From: CAKRJP01 sp963658085 | Lineage (GTDB): Bacteria; Bacillota; Clostridia; Lachnospirales; Lachnospiraceae | Direction: 5' to 3' | Length of the DNA: 64,000 bases | NCBI GenBank assembly: GCA_963658085.1 | Contig: CAVKOU010000006.1 | Coordinates: 1-64,000, forward strand | Translations under genes and position numbers: made by a program | Shown here: piece after piece, positions 1 through 9,006 of the stretch | Position numbering within the stretch: position 1 is the stretch's first letter | Layout: every line of letters begins with the position of its first letter | Notes under the pieces: generated by a model | The model's database searches: none | Told to the model about the DNA's origin: nothing | Seen by the model: the letters and a program-made list of their open reading frames with translations, nothing else

Positions 1-105
1 TGTAAATTGTTAGGAATGCAGTAGTGGTAGAAGCAAGAAGCAAGCAAGCTTTAGTTTGGTTGTAGTTCACTATGGAATTGTAATAATTAAAAGGAGTTTA
101 TATCG

Positions 106-933
106 GTGAGTATAGAGAAGGATTGGGGCCAGGAGGCTCCTGTGGGAGTTTTTGATTCTGGTGTGGGAGGATTGACGGTGGCAAGAGAGATCATGCGTCA
201 ATTGCCGGAGGAGAATATCGTTTATTTTGGCGATACTGCAAGGGTTCCCTATGGGAGTAAGTCCCAGGATAATATCATAAGATTTAGCAGACAGATCATT
301 CATTTTCTCCAAAGTAAGAAGGTGAAAGCCATTGTAATCGCCTGTAATACTGCCAGTGCCTTAGCCTTGGATACGGTGAAGGATGAGATTGATATTCCGA
401 TTATCGGAGTGATCGTACCGGGAGCCAGAGCTGCATTAAAAGAGACGAAAAATGGGAAGATTGGTGTGGTTGGAACGGAAGCTACCATTAAAAGCGAGAC
501 CTATACCAAGGTGATTCGGTCCATGAATCCCGAGGCTCAGGTAAAGGGGAAAGCTTGCCCATTATTCGTACCTTTGGTGGAGGAAGGATTTGCAAAGCAT
601 AGAATCACGGAAGAAGTCATTGATATTTATATTTCAGAATTTAAAGATACAGATATTGATACCATGATTTTAGGCTGTACCCATTATCCCTTGCTTCGAA
701 GCCGGATCATGGCCTATCTTGGAGAAAAAGTGCACATTGTAAATCCTGCTTATGAGACTGCTATAGAGCTTAAAGATATCCTGGAGACTTCCGGTATAGC
801 TAATCGCTCCGGGAAGGCAGCCAGCTATGAATTTTATGTCAGTGATGCGGCAGAAAAATTTACGAAGCTTGCCAATACCATTTTGCCCTATGATGTGGCA
901 ACTACGAAAAAAATCAACATTGAGGAGTATTGA
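106..933 (+). CDS. murI: glutamate racemase
   Basis: Interconverts L- and D-glutamate in the cytoplasm, supplying D-Glu for peptidoglycan. The 275-residue protein has the family layout: an N-terminal GVFDSGVGGLTV motif, the ACNTASA segment carrying the first catalytic Cys (about residue 79), and GCTHYPLL carrying the second Cys. The length is normal for MurI. The start is GTG at 106, chosen because AAGGAG lies at 92-97 about 9 bases upstream. It runs directly into the DUF1934 gene with a 6-base gap, so the two are probably co-transcribed. No promoter close to consensus is obvious in the 105 bases before it, and the true one may lie left of the window. Confidence 0.95.
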   Translation: MSIEKDWGQEAPVGVFDSGVGGLTVAREIMRQLPEENIVYFGDTARVPYGSKSQDNIIRFSRQIIHFLQSKKVKAIVIACNTASALALDTVKDEIDIPIIGVIVPGARAALKETKNGKIGVVGTEATIKSETYTKVIRSMNPEAQVKGKACPLFVPLVEEGFAKHRITEEVIDIYISEFKDTDIDTMILGCTHYPLLRSRIMAYLGEKVHIVNPAYETAIELKDILETSGIANRSGKAASYEFYVSDAAEKFTKLANTILPYDVATTKKINIEEY

Positions 934-939
934 TAGAGT

Positions 940-1389
940 ATGACAAAAGACGTATTAGTTAGTATTTCCGGACTTCATAACAGCGTCTATGACGAAAGAA
1001 ATGAGGAAGTTTCGGAGGGGGAAGGTCCTATCGAAATTATTACGCCGGCTACTTACTACTATAAGAATGGAAAACATTATGTGATCTTTGAGGAGATGGT
1101 GGAAGGATTTTCCGATGTAGTCCGGAACAAAATACGGATCACGGAGAACGAGAAGCTGGAGATTATGAAATCCGGCATCACCGATACCAACATGATCTTT
1201 GAGAAAGACCGCATGAACATGACTCCATATAAAACTCCTTATGGTGAGATGCTAGTGGGAACCCATACCTACCGAATGGACACGGAAGTCAAGGAGAGAG
1301 AAATCAAGGTTCAGACGGAATATGCTCTGGATATCAACGGAGAGAAAGCGGCGGATTGTGAGATCCAAATAAAAATAAAAGCGATATAA
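940..1389 (+). CDS. DUF1934 family protein
   Basis: A 149-residue soluble protein that resembles the DUF1934 (YwiB-like) family of small calycin-type beta-barrels found in Firmicutes. No catalytic motif is visible and the function is unknown. The sequence alternates short beta-strand-like stretches (VLVSISGLHNSVYDE near the start, EIKVQTEYALDINGE near the end). It follows murI by 6 bases, which is a recurrent arrangement in Clostridia and points to co-expression. The family assignment is by recognition; the function is not claimed. Confidence 0.75.
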   Translation: MTKDVLVSISGLHNSVYDERNEEVSEGEGPIEIITPATYYYKNGKHYVIFEEMVEGFSDVVRNKIRITENEKLEIMKSGITDTNMIFEKDRMNMTPYKTPYGEMLVGTHTYRMDTEVKEREIKVQTEYALDINGEKAADCEIQIKIKAI

Positions 1390-1662
1390 AAATTAAGAAA
1401 AGTACAGGAAGAATGAAGCTGATTTTTGTATCCGACAGCAGAACTGATATCTGTAATGGATAATATATTATCAGGTGAATGCCACCTATTACAGCGCACT
1501 GGGTGAATCGGATGAGAATATGTAAATTTCGAATCGGGAACCTATACGATAGAACTTAGTTAGTTTCAGATAAGGGGCGCGGGCAAAGACTTTCTCCCTT
1601 GCACTCCATAAGAAAGAATGTTACAATAATTTTTGTTAAAAATTATTTAGGAGGGCCTATTT
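1390..1662. other. intergenic region without a recognised feature
   Basis: 273 bases between the DUF1934 gene and the next gene. No convincing ORF with a ribosome site, no tRNA and no riboswitch class that I recognise. The last part is AT-rich and carries the ribosome site of the next gene (AGGAGG at about 1650-1655). The sequence TTGTTAAAAATTATTTAG upstream of it could hold promoter elements but does not match consensus well. Confidence 0.4.
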
Positions 1663-2103
1663 GTGAAAGTATTTTCCATTGTAATGATTATTATTTTAAT
1701 CATATTGGTCATTGCGGCAGTTGCTCTATATTTCATCGGTAAGAAGGCTGAGAAGCGTCAGGCAGAACAGCAGAAGCAGTTGGATGCGGTGGCTCAAACC
1801 GTTAACATGTTGATTATTGACAAAGCGAAGTTAAAGCTTAAGGATGCCGGACTTCCAAGTATTGTACTTGAGAGCACTCCTTGGTATCTGAAGAGATCCA
1901 AGGTGCCGGTTGTAAAAGCTAAGGTTGGACCGAAGATCATGACTTTGATGTGTGATGCACAGATTTATCCACTGATCCCTGTGAAGAAGGAAGTGAAGGC
2001 TACTGTCAGCGGTATTTATATTACTAATGTCAGAGGAGTTCGTGGACCTTTGGAAGCACCGGAAAAGAAGAAGGGATTCTTTGCAAAGCATTTTGGTAAA
2101 TAA
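1663..2103 (+). CDS. membrane-anchored hypothetical protein
   Basis: 146 residues. Residues about 4-27 form one strongly hydrophobic segment (SIVMIIILIILVIAAVALYF), followed by a basic, Gln/Lys-rich stretch (KKAEKRQAEQQKQ), so the bulk is predicted to sit in the cytoplasm or at the membrane face. The C-terminus is very basic (EKKKGFFAKHFGK). I do not recognise the family; similar single-TM small proteins are common in Lachnospiraceae. Start is GTG at 1663 after AGGAGG. It is monocistronic, ending 8 bases before a strong hairpin terminator. Confidence 0.7.
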   Translation: MKVFSIVMIIILIILVIAAVALYFIGKKAEKRQAEQQKQLDAVAQTVNMLIIDKAKLKLKDAGLPSIVLESTPWYLKRSKVPVVKAKVGPKIMTLMCDAQIYPLIPVKKEVKATVSGIYITNVRGVRGPLEAPEKKKGFFAKHFGK

Positions 2104-2111
2104 GTAATATA

Positions 2112-2149
2112 AAATGGATTATCGCATTGAGCGATAATCCATTTTTTTA
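2112..2149. terminator. bidirectional hairpin terminator
   Basis: A perfect 14-bp stem (2112-2125 with 2131-2144) with a 5-base loop, followed by a T run on the plus strand and by TTTTAT on the minus strand. It lies between convergent genes (1663-2103 plus, hcp minus) and can serve both. Confidence 0.85.
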
Positions 2150-2165
2150 TTCAGCAGATTATATG

Positions 2166-3761
2166 CTATTTCAACAACTGATATAAGTCATTCTCCGGTG
2201 TAGTAATCGCTGCGATACCGAAGTGTTCTACCAGATAATTTAATACATTTGGAGAAATAAATGCCGGTAGTGTTGGACCCAGGCGAATATTCTTGATGCC
2301 TAAGTGAAGCAGTGTCAACAGAATACATACAGCCTTTTGCTCATACCAGGACAGAACCATGGAAAGAGGAAGATCATTGACATCACAGCCAAAGGCTTCT
2401 GCCAGGGCTACGGCAATCTGGATGGCGCTGTATGCATCGTTACATTGACCTACATCCATCAGACGAGGCAGGCCACCGATGGTGCCAAGGTCAAGATCGT
2501 TGAAACGATATTTTCCACAGGCAAGGGTTAGAACTACGGTATCTGCCGGAGTTTGTTTTACGAAGTTGGTATAATAGTTTCTTCCGGGACGTGCTCCGTC
2601 ACAGCCTGCCACCAGGAAGAAGTGTTTGATAGCACCGGATTTTACTGCATCGATGACTTGATCCGCCACTCCTAATACGGTGCTTCTGGCAAATCCTGTC
2701 ATTACAGTGGTTCCGCCGTTGATGCCGGTAAAATGTTGATCTTCGCTATAACCGCCTAGCTCTAAAGCTTTCTCGATCACTGGGGTAAAATCTTTGCTAT
2801 CGTCAATATGAGTGATTTCCGGATAGGAAACTACTGCGGTAGTGAACACACGATCCTTGTAACTTGCCCTTGGTGGCATCAGGCAGTTGGTGGTAAACAG
2901 TACCGGTGCAGGAAGGCCTGAGAATTCCTTCTGCTGATTTTGCCATGCGGTGCCGAAATTCCCCTTAAGGTGAGAATATTTTTTGAGCTCCGGATAGCCG
3001 TGGGCTGGAAGCATTTCTCCATGGGTGTAGATGTTAATGCCCTTGCCTTTGGTTTGTTCCAGTAAAAGTTTAAGGTCATGAAGATCGTGACCGGAGATGA
3101 CGATAAAAGGCCCTTTTTCAATGGTTAGCGGAACGGTTACAGGCGTAGGAGTGCCGTAGCTTTCGGTGTTTGCCTGGTCAAGAAGTGCCATGCATTTTAG
3201 GTTTTTCTCTCCTACTTCCATAACAATGGGAAGTAATTCATCCATTCCCCAATCCTCGCCGATGGCAAAAAGTGCTTTGGCAAAGAAAGTGTTTACCTCT
3301 GTGTCGCTATAGCCCAATACCATGGCATGATGAGCATAAGCTGCCATACCTCGGATTCCGAATAAAATCAGAGATTTCAGACTTCGAATATCTTCATTGG
3401 CATTCCACATCTCATTCACATCATAATCTGCAGTTCGTCCGCAAGGTGAGGCACAGACGCTGCAGTCCGGCACCAGTCGTCTCTTTTCCTGATGAATGCG
3501 TTCGATGAATTTTTTGATAGTGCTTTCGTTAAAATTCACATTGGTAATGGTGGTAAAGAGGCCTTCGATCATCAGCTTCCAAGTACCTTCATTTACATCA
3601 GGCGCATTGTCTGTTGCTCTGGCTAATCCTACCAAAGCTCCGGTAAGTTCATCCTGAAGCTTTGCTACGGGAGCGGTTTTTCCGCAGACACCGGCATTTC
3701 CGGTACAGGCATTACAACCAAAAGTTTGCTCACATTGAAAACAAAACATTTTTTGATCCAT
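2166..3761 (-). CDS. hcp: hybrid cluster protein (hydroxylamine/NO reductase family)
   Basis: 531 residues. Hcp carries an N-terminal iron-sulfur cluster and a hybrid Fe-S-O cluster; the family reduces hydroxylamine in vitro and acts in nitric oxide detoxification. The N-terminal cluster ligands appear as C7, C10, C19 and C26 (CFQCEQT... CTGNAGVC), with an extra Cys at 16. Further ligand motifs are the SGHDLHDL segment and GCDGARPGRN. Length fits the long, class I form of anaerobes. The ribosome site is GTGAGG upstream of ATG (complement of 3759-3761). It is divergent from a Crp/Fnr regulator that, by the known HcpR pairing, probably controls it. Confidence 0.93.
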   Translation of the reverse strand: MDQKMFCFQCEQTFGCNACTGNAGVCGKTAPVAKLQDELTGALVGLARATDNAPDVNEGTWKLMIEGLFTTITNVNFNESTIKKFIERIHQEKRRLVPDCSVCASPCGRTADYDVNEMWNANEDIRSLKSLILFGIRGMAAYAHHAMVLGYSDTEVNTFFAKALFAIGEDWGMDELLPIVMEVGEKNLKCMALLDQANTESYGTPTPVTVPLTIEKGPFIVISGHDLHDLKLLLEQTKGKGINIYTHGEMLPAHGYPELKKYSHLKGNFGTAWQNQQKEFSGLPAPVLFTTNCLMPPRASYKDRVFTTAVVSYPEITHIDDSKDFTPVIEKALELGGYSEDQHFTGINGGTTVMTGFARSTVLGVADQVIDAVKSGAIKHFFLVAGCDGARPGRNYYTNFVKQTPADTVVLTLACGKYRFNDLDLGTIGGLPRLMDVGQCNDAYSAIQIAVALAEAFGCDVNDLPLSMVLSWYEQKAVCILLTLLHLGIKNIRLGPTLPAFISPNVLNYLVEHFGIAAITTPENDLYQLLK

Positions 3762-3818
3762 ATAAAATCCTCACTTTCTTTTTTTGCCTTATTATTATCT
3801 CGTATTTTAAAATCTTTT

Positions 3819-3847
3819 TTGACTCGGTAGTTACATCATAATATAAT
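3819..3847 (+). promoter_or_regulatory. consensus promoter for the Crp/Fnr gene
   Basis: TTGACT (3819-3824), a 17-base spacer, and TATAAT (3842-3847). It sits 43 bases before the start codon at 3891. The -35 region overlaps TTGACTCGGTAGTTAC, a weak inverted-repeat-like element that could bind the regulator itself. Confidence 0.8.
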
Positions 3848-3890
3848 AAAATCAACAAATCGGTTTAATTTTCAACAAAAGAGGATTTTT

Positions 3891-4553
3891 ATGAAAGAAT
3901 TTTTATCTGTCTTAACATCATCGCAGCTTTTTTCCGGAATCTCTGAAAAGGAGCTTACGGCTATGTTATCCTGCCTGGATGCCAGAAAAGAAAGTTTTCC
4001 TAAGGGAGACTTTGTGCTGCGGGCTGGGGAGGTTGTAGATTCCATTGGGCTTGTGCTGTCGGGGAATGCATTGGTCATACAGGAGGATATTTGGGGGAAT
4101 CGTAATATCTTGTCAAAGGTGGGACAGGGGGAAACCTTTGCGACGGCATATGCCTGTGCTACGGGTTCTGTGCTGCAGGGGGCTGTTATAGCACAAACCC
4201 CTGTAACGGTAATGTTTTTAAATGTAAAACGCATCTTAAACTTGTGCCCTTCGGCCTGCAACCATCACAGTCGGATTATTCGAAATCTATTGGGAGAATT
4301 GGCAGAGAAAAATCTAAGAATCAATGAGAAGCTTACCCATATGGGGCAGCGAAGCACCCGGGCGAAGATCCGATCATACTTATCAGCAGAGGCTAAAAGC
4401 CTTGGAAAATATGAATTTGACATACCATTTTCCAGACAACAGCTGGCAGATTATCTGGGTGTGGATAGAAGTGGCTTGTCCATGGAACTTGGGAAAATGC
4501 GAGATGAGGGTCTCATCGATTTTAGGAGAAATCATTTTAAATTAAGGGTATAG
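3891..4553 (+). CDS. Crp/Fnr family regulator, HcpR-like
   Basis: 220 residues with an N-terminal cyclic-nucleotide-binding-type beta-roll (about 10-125) and a C-terminal winged helix (about 150-220, FSRQQLADYLGVDRSGLSMEL). No N-terminal FNR-type cysteine cluster is visible, so oxygen sensing through an FNR-like iron-sulfur cluster is unlikely. Crp-family genes beside hcp are typically its nitrosative-stress activator (HcpR), and the divergent position supports this role by context. Translation starts at ATG 3891 after AGAGGA. The exact HcpR assignment is inference; family membership is clear. Confidence 0.85.
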   Translation: MKEFLSVLTSSQLFSGISEKELTAMLSCLDARKESFPKGDFVLRAGEVVDSIGLVLSGNALVIQEDIWGNRNILSKVGQGETFATAYACATGSVLQGAVIAQTPVTVMFLNVKRILNLCPSACNHHSRIIRNLLGELAEKNLRINEKLTHMGQRSTRAKIRSYLSAEAKSLGKYEFDIPFSRQQLADYLGVDRSGLSMELGKMRDEGLIDFRRNHFKLRV

Positions 4554-4709
4554 AGACAGTTCATAATTTTTTAACTAGGAAAGAGACAAAGGATATATTA
4601 TAATTGTTAGGTGATTTTAGGGTTTGTGATACCTCAAAATACTTTCAGGATTATGCAGAATAATCAAAGGAAATCATATTTAGAGAGAATTTTAAGTAGG
4701 AGAAAAGTG

Positions 4710-5780
4710 ATGAAAAGAAAAATTGTTTATATGATGTTAATAGGAACCATGGCGGCTAGTACCATTCTTGGAGGGTGTTCTTCAAAGGAGGAGAATGGAC
4801 TGACGACAGACGACCTTACAATTTCCCAGTACAAGGGGATTGAAGTGGATGCCAGCAGAGAAGGGGATGAGATCTCAAATGAAACCGTGGAATCTCAGAT
4901 TGCATCTACGATCAAGAATTATGCTGTCTCTGCGGAGGATGGATATGAGATACAGGATGGAGATACGGTAAGTATCGAATATGTGGGTAAGATTGATGGA
5001 GAAGTTTTTGATGGTGGATCTACTACAGGACCTACCGACCTTGTGATCGGATCTGACAGCTATATTGATGGATTTGAGGATAGCTGTATCGGTCATAAAA
5101 AGGGAGATACCTTTGACTGGAACGGCTCTTTCCCGGAGGATTATGGAAATACAGAGTATGCAGGCAAAGATGTGACATTTACCATCACTATCGATGATAT
5201 TAAGGTAGATCCGGAGCTTACAGATGAGTTAGTGCAGGAAATCTCAGATACCTCAAAGACCGTAAAAGAGTACAAAAAAGAAGTGAAAAAGAATTTAGAA
5301 GATACGGCTAAAGAAACAGCAGAGGAAACATTTGAATCTACGGTTTGGCAGACGGTTATGGATAACACAACCGTAGAAAATTATCCGGAGGATGAGGTGA
5401 AGGACCTTTGCGATAGCGCCATTGAGCAGTATGAGTCTTATGCAGAAGCTAATGACATGACTTATGAAGATCTGATCCAAAACTATCAAAATACGACAGT
5501 GGAAGAGTTTGAGAGTCAGTTAGAGGAATCTGCAAAAACCGTTGTAAAACAGCAGATGGTGGTAGATGCTATTGCAGAGAAAGAAAAAATCGAACCTACT
5601 AAAAAAGAATATAAGAAAATGTACAAGAAAATTGCATCTACTTACGGATATGATGACGTTGACGCTTTGAAAGAAGCAGTATCTGATGATGAGGAACTTA
5701 AAGATCTGGCTCTTTCCTATATTGTAAGAACCTGGGTGTCTGATCGTGCGGTAGAGAGCTCGGATAGTTCTTCTAATTAA
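4710..5780 (+). CDS. FKBP-type lipoprotein with trigger-factor-like C-terminal part
   Basis: 356 residues from ATG 4710, preferred over longer readings because AGGAG (4698-4702) precedes it and a lipoprotein signal then begins (MKRKIVYMMLIG, lipobox LGGC, lipidated C23). An FKBP-like peptidyl-prolyl isomerase domain follows (about 80-165: GDTVSIEYVGKIDGEVFDGG and FTITIDDIKV), then a long acidic helical region resembling the trigger factor C-terminal arms. It lacks the ribosome-binding N-domain of cytosolic trigger factor, so it is probably a secretion foldase at the outer face of the membrane, analogous to PrsA. The specific client proteins are unknown. Confidence 0.85.
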   Translation: MKRKIVYMMLIGTMAASTILGGCSSKEENGLTTDDLTISQYKGIEVDASREGDEISNETVESQIASTIKNYAVSAEDGYEIQDGDTVSIEYVGKIDGEVFDGGSTTGPTDLVIGSDSYIDGFEDSCIGHKKGDTFDWNGSFPEDYGNTEYAGKDVTFTITIDDIKVDPELTDELVQEISDTSKTVKEYKKEVKKNLEDTAKETAEETFESTVWQTVMDNTTVENYPEDEVKDLCDSAIEQYESYAEANDMTYEDLIQNYQNTTVEEFESQLEESAKTVVKQQMVVDAIAEKEKIEPTKKEYKKMYKKIASTYGYDDVDALKEAVSDDEELKDLALSYIVRTWVSDRAVESSDSSSN

Positions 5781-5836
5781 AAATAGCTGTCTGAGTTAAG
5801 GCTGTTATTAAAAACCGCTTAAATTGAGGATATTAC

Positions 5837-7381
5837 ATGAGAATTGTAATTGTGGATGATGAATATGTGATTCGTAAGGAAATGTGCGAGGCCATTGAAC
5901 AGATCGATTCTTCCTATGAGATTGTAGGAGTAGCAGAAAATGGCCAGGAGGGCCTGGATATCATACGAAGTACCAGACCGGATCTTGTGATTACGGATCT
6001 TCATATGCCTATGATGGACGGATTTACTATGCTGTCCTTTGTCAGGGCTGAGCATATCGATTGCAAAGTGATTGTTTTAAGTAACCATGCAGACTTTTCT
6101 CTTGCAAGAAGAGCTATGGCGCTGGGAGCTTATGATTATCTTTGCAAAATTGATGTAGGTGAAAATACGGTGCAGGAGTTTGCACCGATATTGTCTGAAA
6201 TTCAAAAGGAAATCGGACGGGAAAAAACCAGAGAAAAAATTTTAGGATTAGAGCATCTTTTTCTAAATCTTTTGTCTGGACTTTTGGATTTGGACAAGAA
6301 TATGGTGGAATATCTGAAGAAGTGTTATGGAATTTCGGAGGACACTCCTATGGTCCTGTATAAGGTAGCCATGAAAGATAATTATAGTACCTACGGAGAT
6401 ATGGCTACCAGAATGCTTCGAGATGTGGCCCACCACCAAAAGAGAGCCAAATCCTATGTGTTGTCATTGCCAGCCATCAAAACCATTTTAATGATTTGTT
6501 ATGATGTATGGGATCCGGATGGAATGTATGAATATTTCAGAGGAACGGTAACACCTATGCTTTCGAATGAAGTGAAGGGGCAACTTTTATGTTCCTACGG
6601 GGAGTGTGTGGGACTATCGGAGGCCAGAAAGACCATGCAGCAAATGCGAGAAGCGGAGGATTGGAAATTGCTTCTTGGCCGGGGGCATATGATTAGTGAG
6701 AGAGAGCTAAAGCATATGTCTCTTGGCACTATGAAGTATCCTTATTATCTTGGTGCTGATATCAAAGATGCTATTATGTCCGGGGATAAAAAGCTGTTTC
6801 TAAAAGGGATTCGAAAATACAGATATTACTGTGTGGAGAATCGCTATTGTCCCGGAGATATTAAGGAAGTCATGATCCGTTGCTTTTTTAACGTGATGCG
6901 ACTTGCAACGGTAAGTGGGCAGATTGAAGAATTGCCTCCGATCAGACATTGGATCCGACAGATTGAGCAGGCCCTTAGCTGGTCTGAGATCAGAGATAGT
7001 TTCTTGGCTTTTTTTGATTACATTCAGGAACCGGAAGAAAAAGGAGAGGAGTACAGCTCCTTGGTGAAGTCAGCGCTCTCCATGATCAAGGAATTTTTTA
7101 ATCAGGGAATTTCCCTGGGAGAAATTGCGAAAGAACTGAATGTGACGGAGGCTTATCTCAGTACCCAGTTGAAAAAAGAGACGGGAAAGTATTTTACAGA
7201 GATTGTGAAAAGTTACCGGATTCCCATGGCAAAGAAGCTTTTAATCAGCACATCGATGAAGCTTACAGATATTGCAAAACAGGTGGGATATTCCGATGCA
7301 AAGTACATGAGCAAGGTATTTAAAGAGGAAGTCGGGATGCTTCCTGCAGAGTATCGTAAAAAAAACAATTTACCACGGTAA
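5837..7381 (+). CDS. response regulator with AraC-type DNA-binding domain (YesN-like)
   Basis: 514 residues. The receiver domain (about 1-125) has the acidic pair D7-D8, phosphoacceptor D54 (VITDLHMPMMDG) and the Lys of YLCKIDV. A middle region of about 280 residues has no recognised motif. Two AraC-type helix-turn-helices lie at about 410-510 (ISLGEIAKELNVTEAYLS and LTDIAKQVGYSDAKYMSKVF). Such proteins usually act with a membrane histidine kinase and control sugar uptake genes, but no kinase gene is adjacent, so it is an orphan here. The ATG at 5837 follows TTGAGGA. Confidence 0.92.
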   Translation: MRIVIVDDEYVIRKEMCEAIEQIDSSYEIVGVAENGQEGLDIIRSTRPDLVITDLHMPMMDGFTMLSFVRAEHIDCKVIVLSNHADFSLARRAMALGAYDYLCKIDVGENTVQEFAPILSEIQKEIGREKTREKILGLEHLFLNLLSGLLDLDKNMVEYLKKCYGISEDTPMVLYKVAMKDNYSTYGDMATRMLRDVAHHQKRAKSYVLSLPAIKTILMICYDVWDPDGMYEYFRGTVTPMLSNEVKGQLLCSYGECVGLSEARKTMQQMREAEDWKLLLGRGHMISERELKHMSLGTMKYPYYLGADIKDAIMSGDKKLFLKGIRKYRYYCVENRYCPGDIKEVMIRCFFNVMRLATVSGQIEELPPIRHWIRQIEQALSWSEIRDSFLAFFDYIQEPEEKGEEYSSLVKSALSMIKEFFNQGISLGEIAKELNVTEAYLSTQLKKETGKYFTEIVKSYRIPMAKKLLISTSMKLTDIAKQVGYSDAKYMSKVFKEEVGMLPAEYRKKNNLPR

Positions 7382-7444
7382 AGGGCTAAAAAATTATACC
7401 TTTTAAAAAAATTTACTCCTTTTTTCGAAAATAAAATATGCTAC

Positions 7445-7450
7445 TATAAT
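7445..7450 (+). promoter_or_regulatory. -10 element upstream of the HPr-like gene
   Basis: TATAAT at 7445-7450, about 64 bases before the start codon at 7514. The matching -35 (TTTTCG at 7422-7427, 17-base spacer) is poor, so only the -10 is called. Confidence 0.45.
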
Positions 7451-7513
7451 CCATGTGATAAGGATTTCACAGAGAGTCTAAGCACAAATATATAGAAGAA
7501 GGGAGAGATCAAC

Positions 7514-7744
7514 ATGACTACTAAGAAAGTAGTGTTCCATAGCTTGGATGATATGCTTGAATTTGTAAAAGTCGTAGAAAAGTATCCATACCGCATGAGT
7601 ATGCGTCAGGGCAGATTTGTGGTGGATGCAAGATCGTTATTGTCATTGGTCAATCTTGGATTTAAAGAGGAGATTGAACTCAGAGTCAATGCGGAAGACT
7701 GCGGAGATTTATGGCATGACATCAGCAAGTATGTCGCTGCATAA
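7514..7744 (+). CDS. HPr-like protein lacking the phosphorylatable histidine
   Basis: 76 residues with the length and strand/helix pattern of the PTS phosphocarrier HPr. The N-terminal active-site motif (normally HARP with His15) is absent; the equivalent stretch reads FHSLDDMLEFVKV. The second half fits better: VDARSLLSLVNLG aligns with the Ser46 region (KSIMGVMSLG) and keeps a serine. The protein is therefore probably unable to pass phosphate to sugar permeases. A regulatory role is possible but unproven. It is monocistronic, with AAGGGAGAG before the ATG and a terminator after it. Confidence 0.7.
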   Translation: MTTKKVVFHSLDDMLEFVKVVEKYPYRMSMRQGRFVVDARSLLSLVNLGFKEEIELRVNAEDCGDLWHDISKYVAA

Positions 7745-7812
7745 TTTTGCAATCATATGCAGGATATACAGGGAAAATTTATAGTTATACTAGTTCGTAA
7801 TATATACCAAGG

Positions 7813-7850
7813 GAGGGGATCGTCTATTTTGGACGAGGCCCTCTTTTTTT
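7813..7850 (+). terminator. hairpin terminator
   Basis: GAGGG/CCCTC and CGTC/GACG stems separated by a small internal loop (7813-7843), followed by seven T. It ends the HPr-like transcript. Confidence 0.8.
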
Positions 7851-7861
7851 ATTGCATTTTC

Positions 7862-7890
7862 TTGAAAAATATTGTTGAGAGAACTATAAT
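7862..7890 (+). promoter_or_regulatory. promoter of the iminopeptidase-like gene
   Basis: TTGAAA (7862-7867), a 17-base spacer and TATAAT (7885-7890), 40 bases before the start codon at 7930. Confidence 0.8.
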
Positions 7891-7929
7891 GGTTAATAAA
7901 TTGACAAGATTGTGCAAGGAGGTTGCGAA

Positions 7930-8814
7930 ATGAAAATTACGGAAGGATATATGCCTTATTTGGGGTATAAGACATATTATCGAATTGTTGGGGAAAAGAC
8001 AGGAGATAAGAAGCCGCTGGTGCTTCTTCATGGCGGTCCGGGATCTGCGCATAATTATTTTGAAGTGCTGGATCGTCTGGCAGAGGAAGACGGACGTCAG
8101 CTGATCATGTACGATCAGATCGGCTGTGGAGAATCCTATGTGGAGAGTCGGCCGGATCTTTGGAATTCCAAGACCTGGGTAGAGGAGCTGATTGCTTTAA
8201 GAGACCACCTGGGACTGGATGAGATGCATTTGTTGGGGCAATCCTGGGGCGGAATGTTGCTTCTGGATTATGTATGTAACTATGATCCGAAGGGATTAAA
8301 GAGCCTGATCCTTTCTAGTACCTTGCCGGCATCCTGGATGTGGGGGATTGAGCAGCATCGTATGATCAAGGAATTGCCACAGGAGATGCAGGATGCCATT
8401 GAGAAAGCTACTTCTATTAATGATTACAGTGATCCTTTGTATCAGGCGGCGGAAGCTGAGTATATGAGTCGTCACTGCAGTGGCCCGGTAACAGAGGAGT
8501 CGCCGGAATGTCTTAGAAGACCGGTACAAAAGGGCGGAGAATCCTATGTAGTAGGTTGGGGACCTAATGAATATACACCTATGGGAACCTTGAAGGACTA
8601 TGACGTGACAGAACAGTTAAAGGATATCAAGGAACCTTCATTGGTAATCAATGGTGGAAATGATCTGTGCACCCCATATATTGCAAAATATATGTATGAC
8701 CGCATTCCGAATTCCAGATGGGAACTATTTAGAACCAGTCGTCATATGTGCTTCGTAGAGGAAAACGATCAATACGTAGAACTTATGAAAGAATGGCTGA
8801 ATGAGAACGATTAA
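7930..8814 (+). CDS. proline iminopeptidase-like alpha/beta hydrolase
   Basis: 294 residues from ATG 7930, chosen over an in-frame GTG at 7912 because AGGAGG (7917-7922) lies just before it. The fold shows the oxyanion motif HGGPGS, the nucleophile elbow GQSWGG, an acid in NGGNDLC and the catalytic His in TSRHMCF. This set is typical of proline iminopeptidases (prolyl aminopeptidases, S33 family), cytoplasmic enzymes that remove N-terminal proline from peptides. The substrate could also be another amide or ester. Transcribed alone from its own promoter, ending at a hairpin. Confidence 0.85.
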   Translation: MKITEGYMPYLGYKTYYRIVGEKTGDKKPLVLLHGGPGSAHNYFEVLDRLAEEDGRQLIMYDQIGCGESYVESRPDLWNSKTWVEELIALRDHLGLDEMHLLGQSWGGMLLLDYVCNYDPKGLKSLILSSTLPASWMWGIEQHRMIKELPQEMQDAIEKATSINDYSDPLYQAAEAEYMSRHCSGPVTEESPECLRRPVQKGGESYVVGWGPNEYTPMGTLKDYDVTEQLKDIKEPSLVINGGNDLCTPYIAKYMYDRIPNSRWELFRTSRHMCFVEENDQYVELMKEWLNEND

Positions 8815-8866
8815 AAATTCTGATTACTGGTAATTAAAAGCTCTGGTTAGTGGAAATTAAAAAAAA

Positions 8867-8911
8867 CTGTGCAGCTGTAGTGGATGAACGAAACAGTTGC
8901 GCAGGTTTTTG
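8867..8911 (+). terminator. hairpin terminator
   Basis: CTGTGCAGCTG (8867-8877) pairs with CAGTTGCGCAG (8894-8904) over 11 bp including two G-U pairs, followed by GTTTTT. Confidence 0.75.
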
Positions 8912-9006
8912 TTTGAAATAGGTTTATTGGATTGAACTTGCATGTAAGGTTACATACCTAAGATGGAATGTTTAAGGCTGCATATTATAAGATTATATCT
9001 TTAGGA

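Noticed and set aside
3819..3835. HcpR operator TTGAC-N-GTCAA before hcp
   Set aside because: Only TTGACTCGGTAGTTAC is present; the second arm matches poorly, so it is kept as a weak hint.
4611..4709. Longer start of the FKBP lipoprotein
   Set aside because: It would hide the lipoprotein signal; AGGAG marks ATG 4710.
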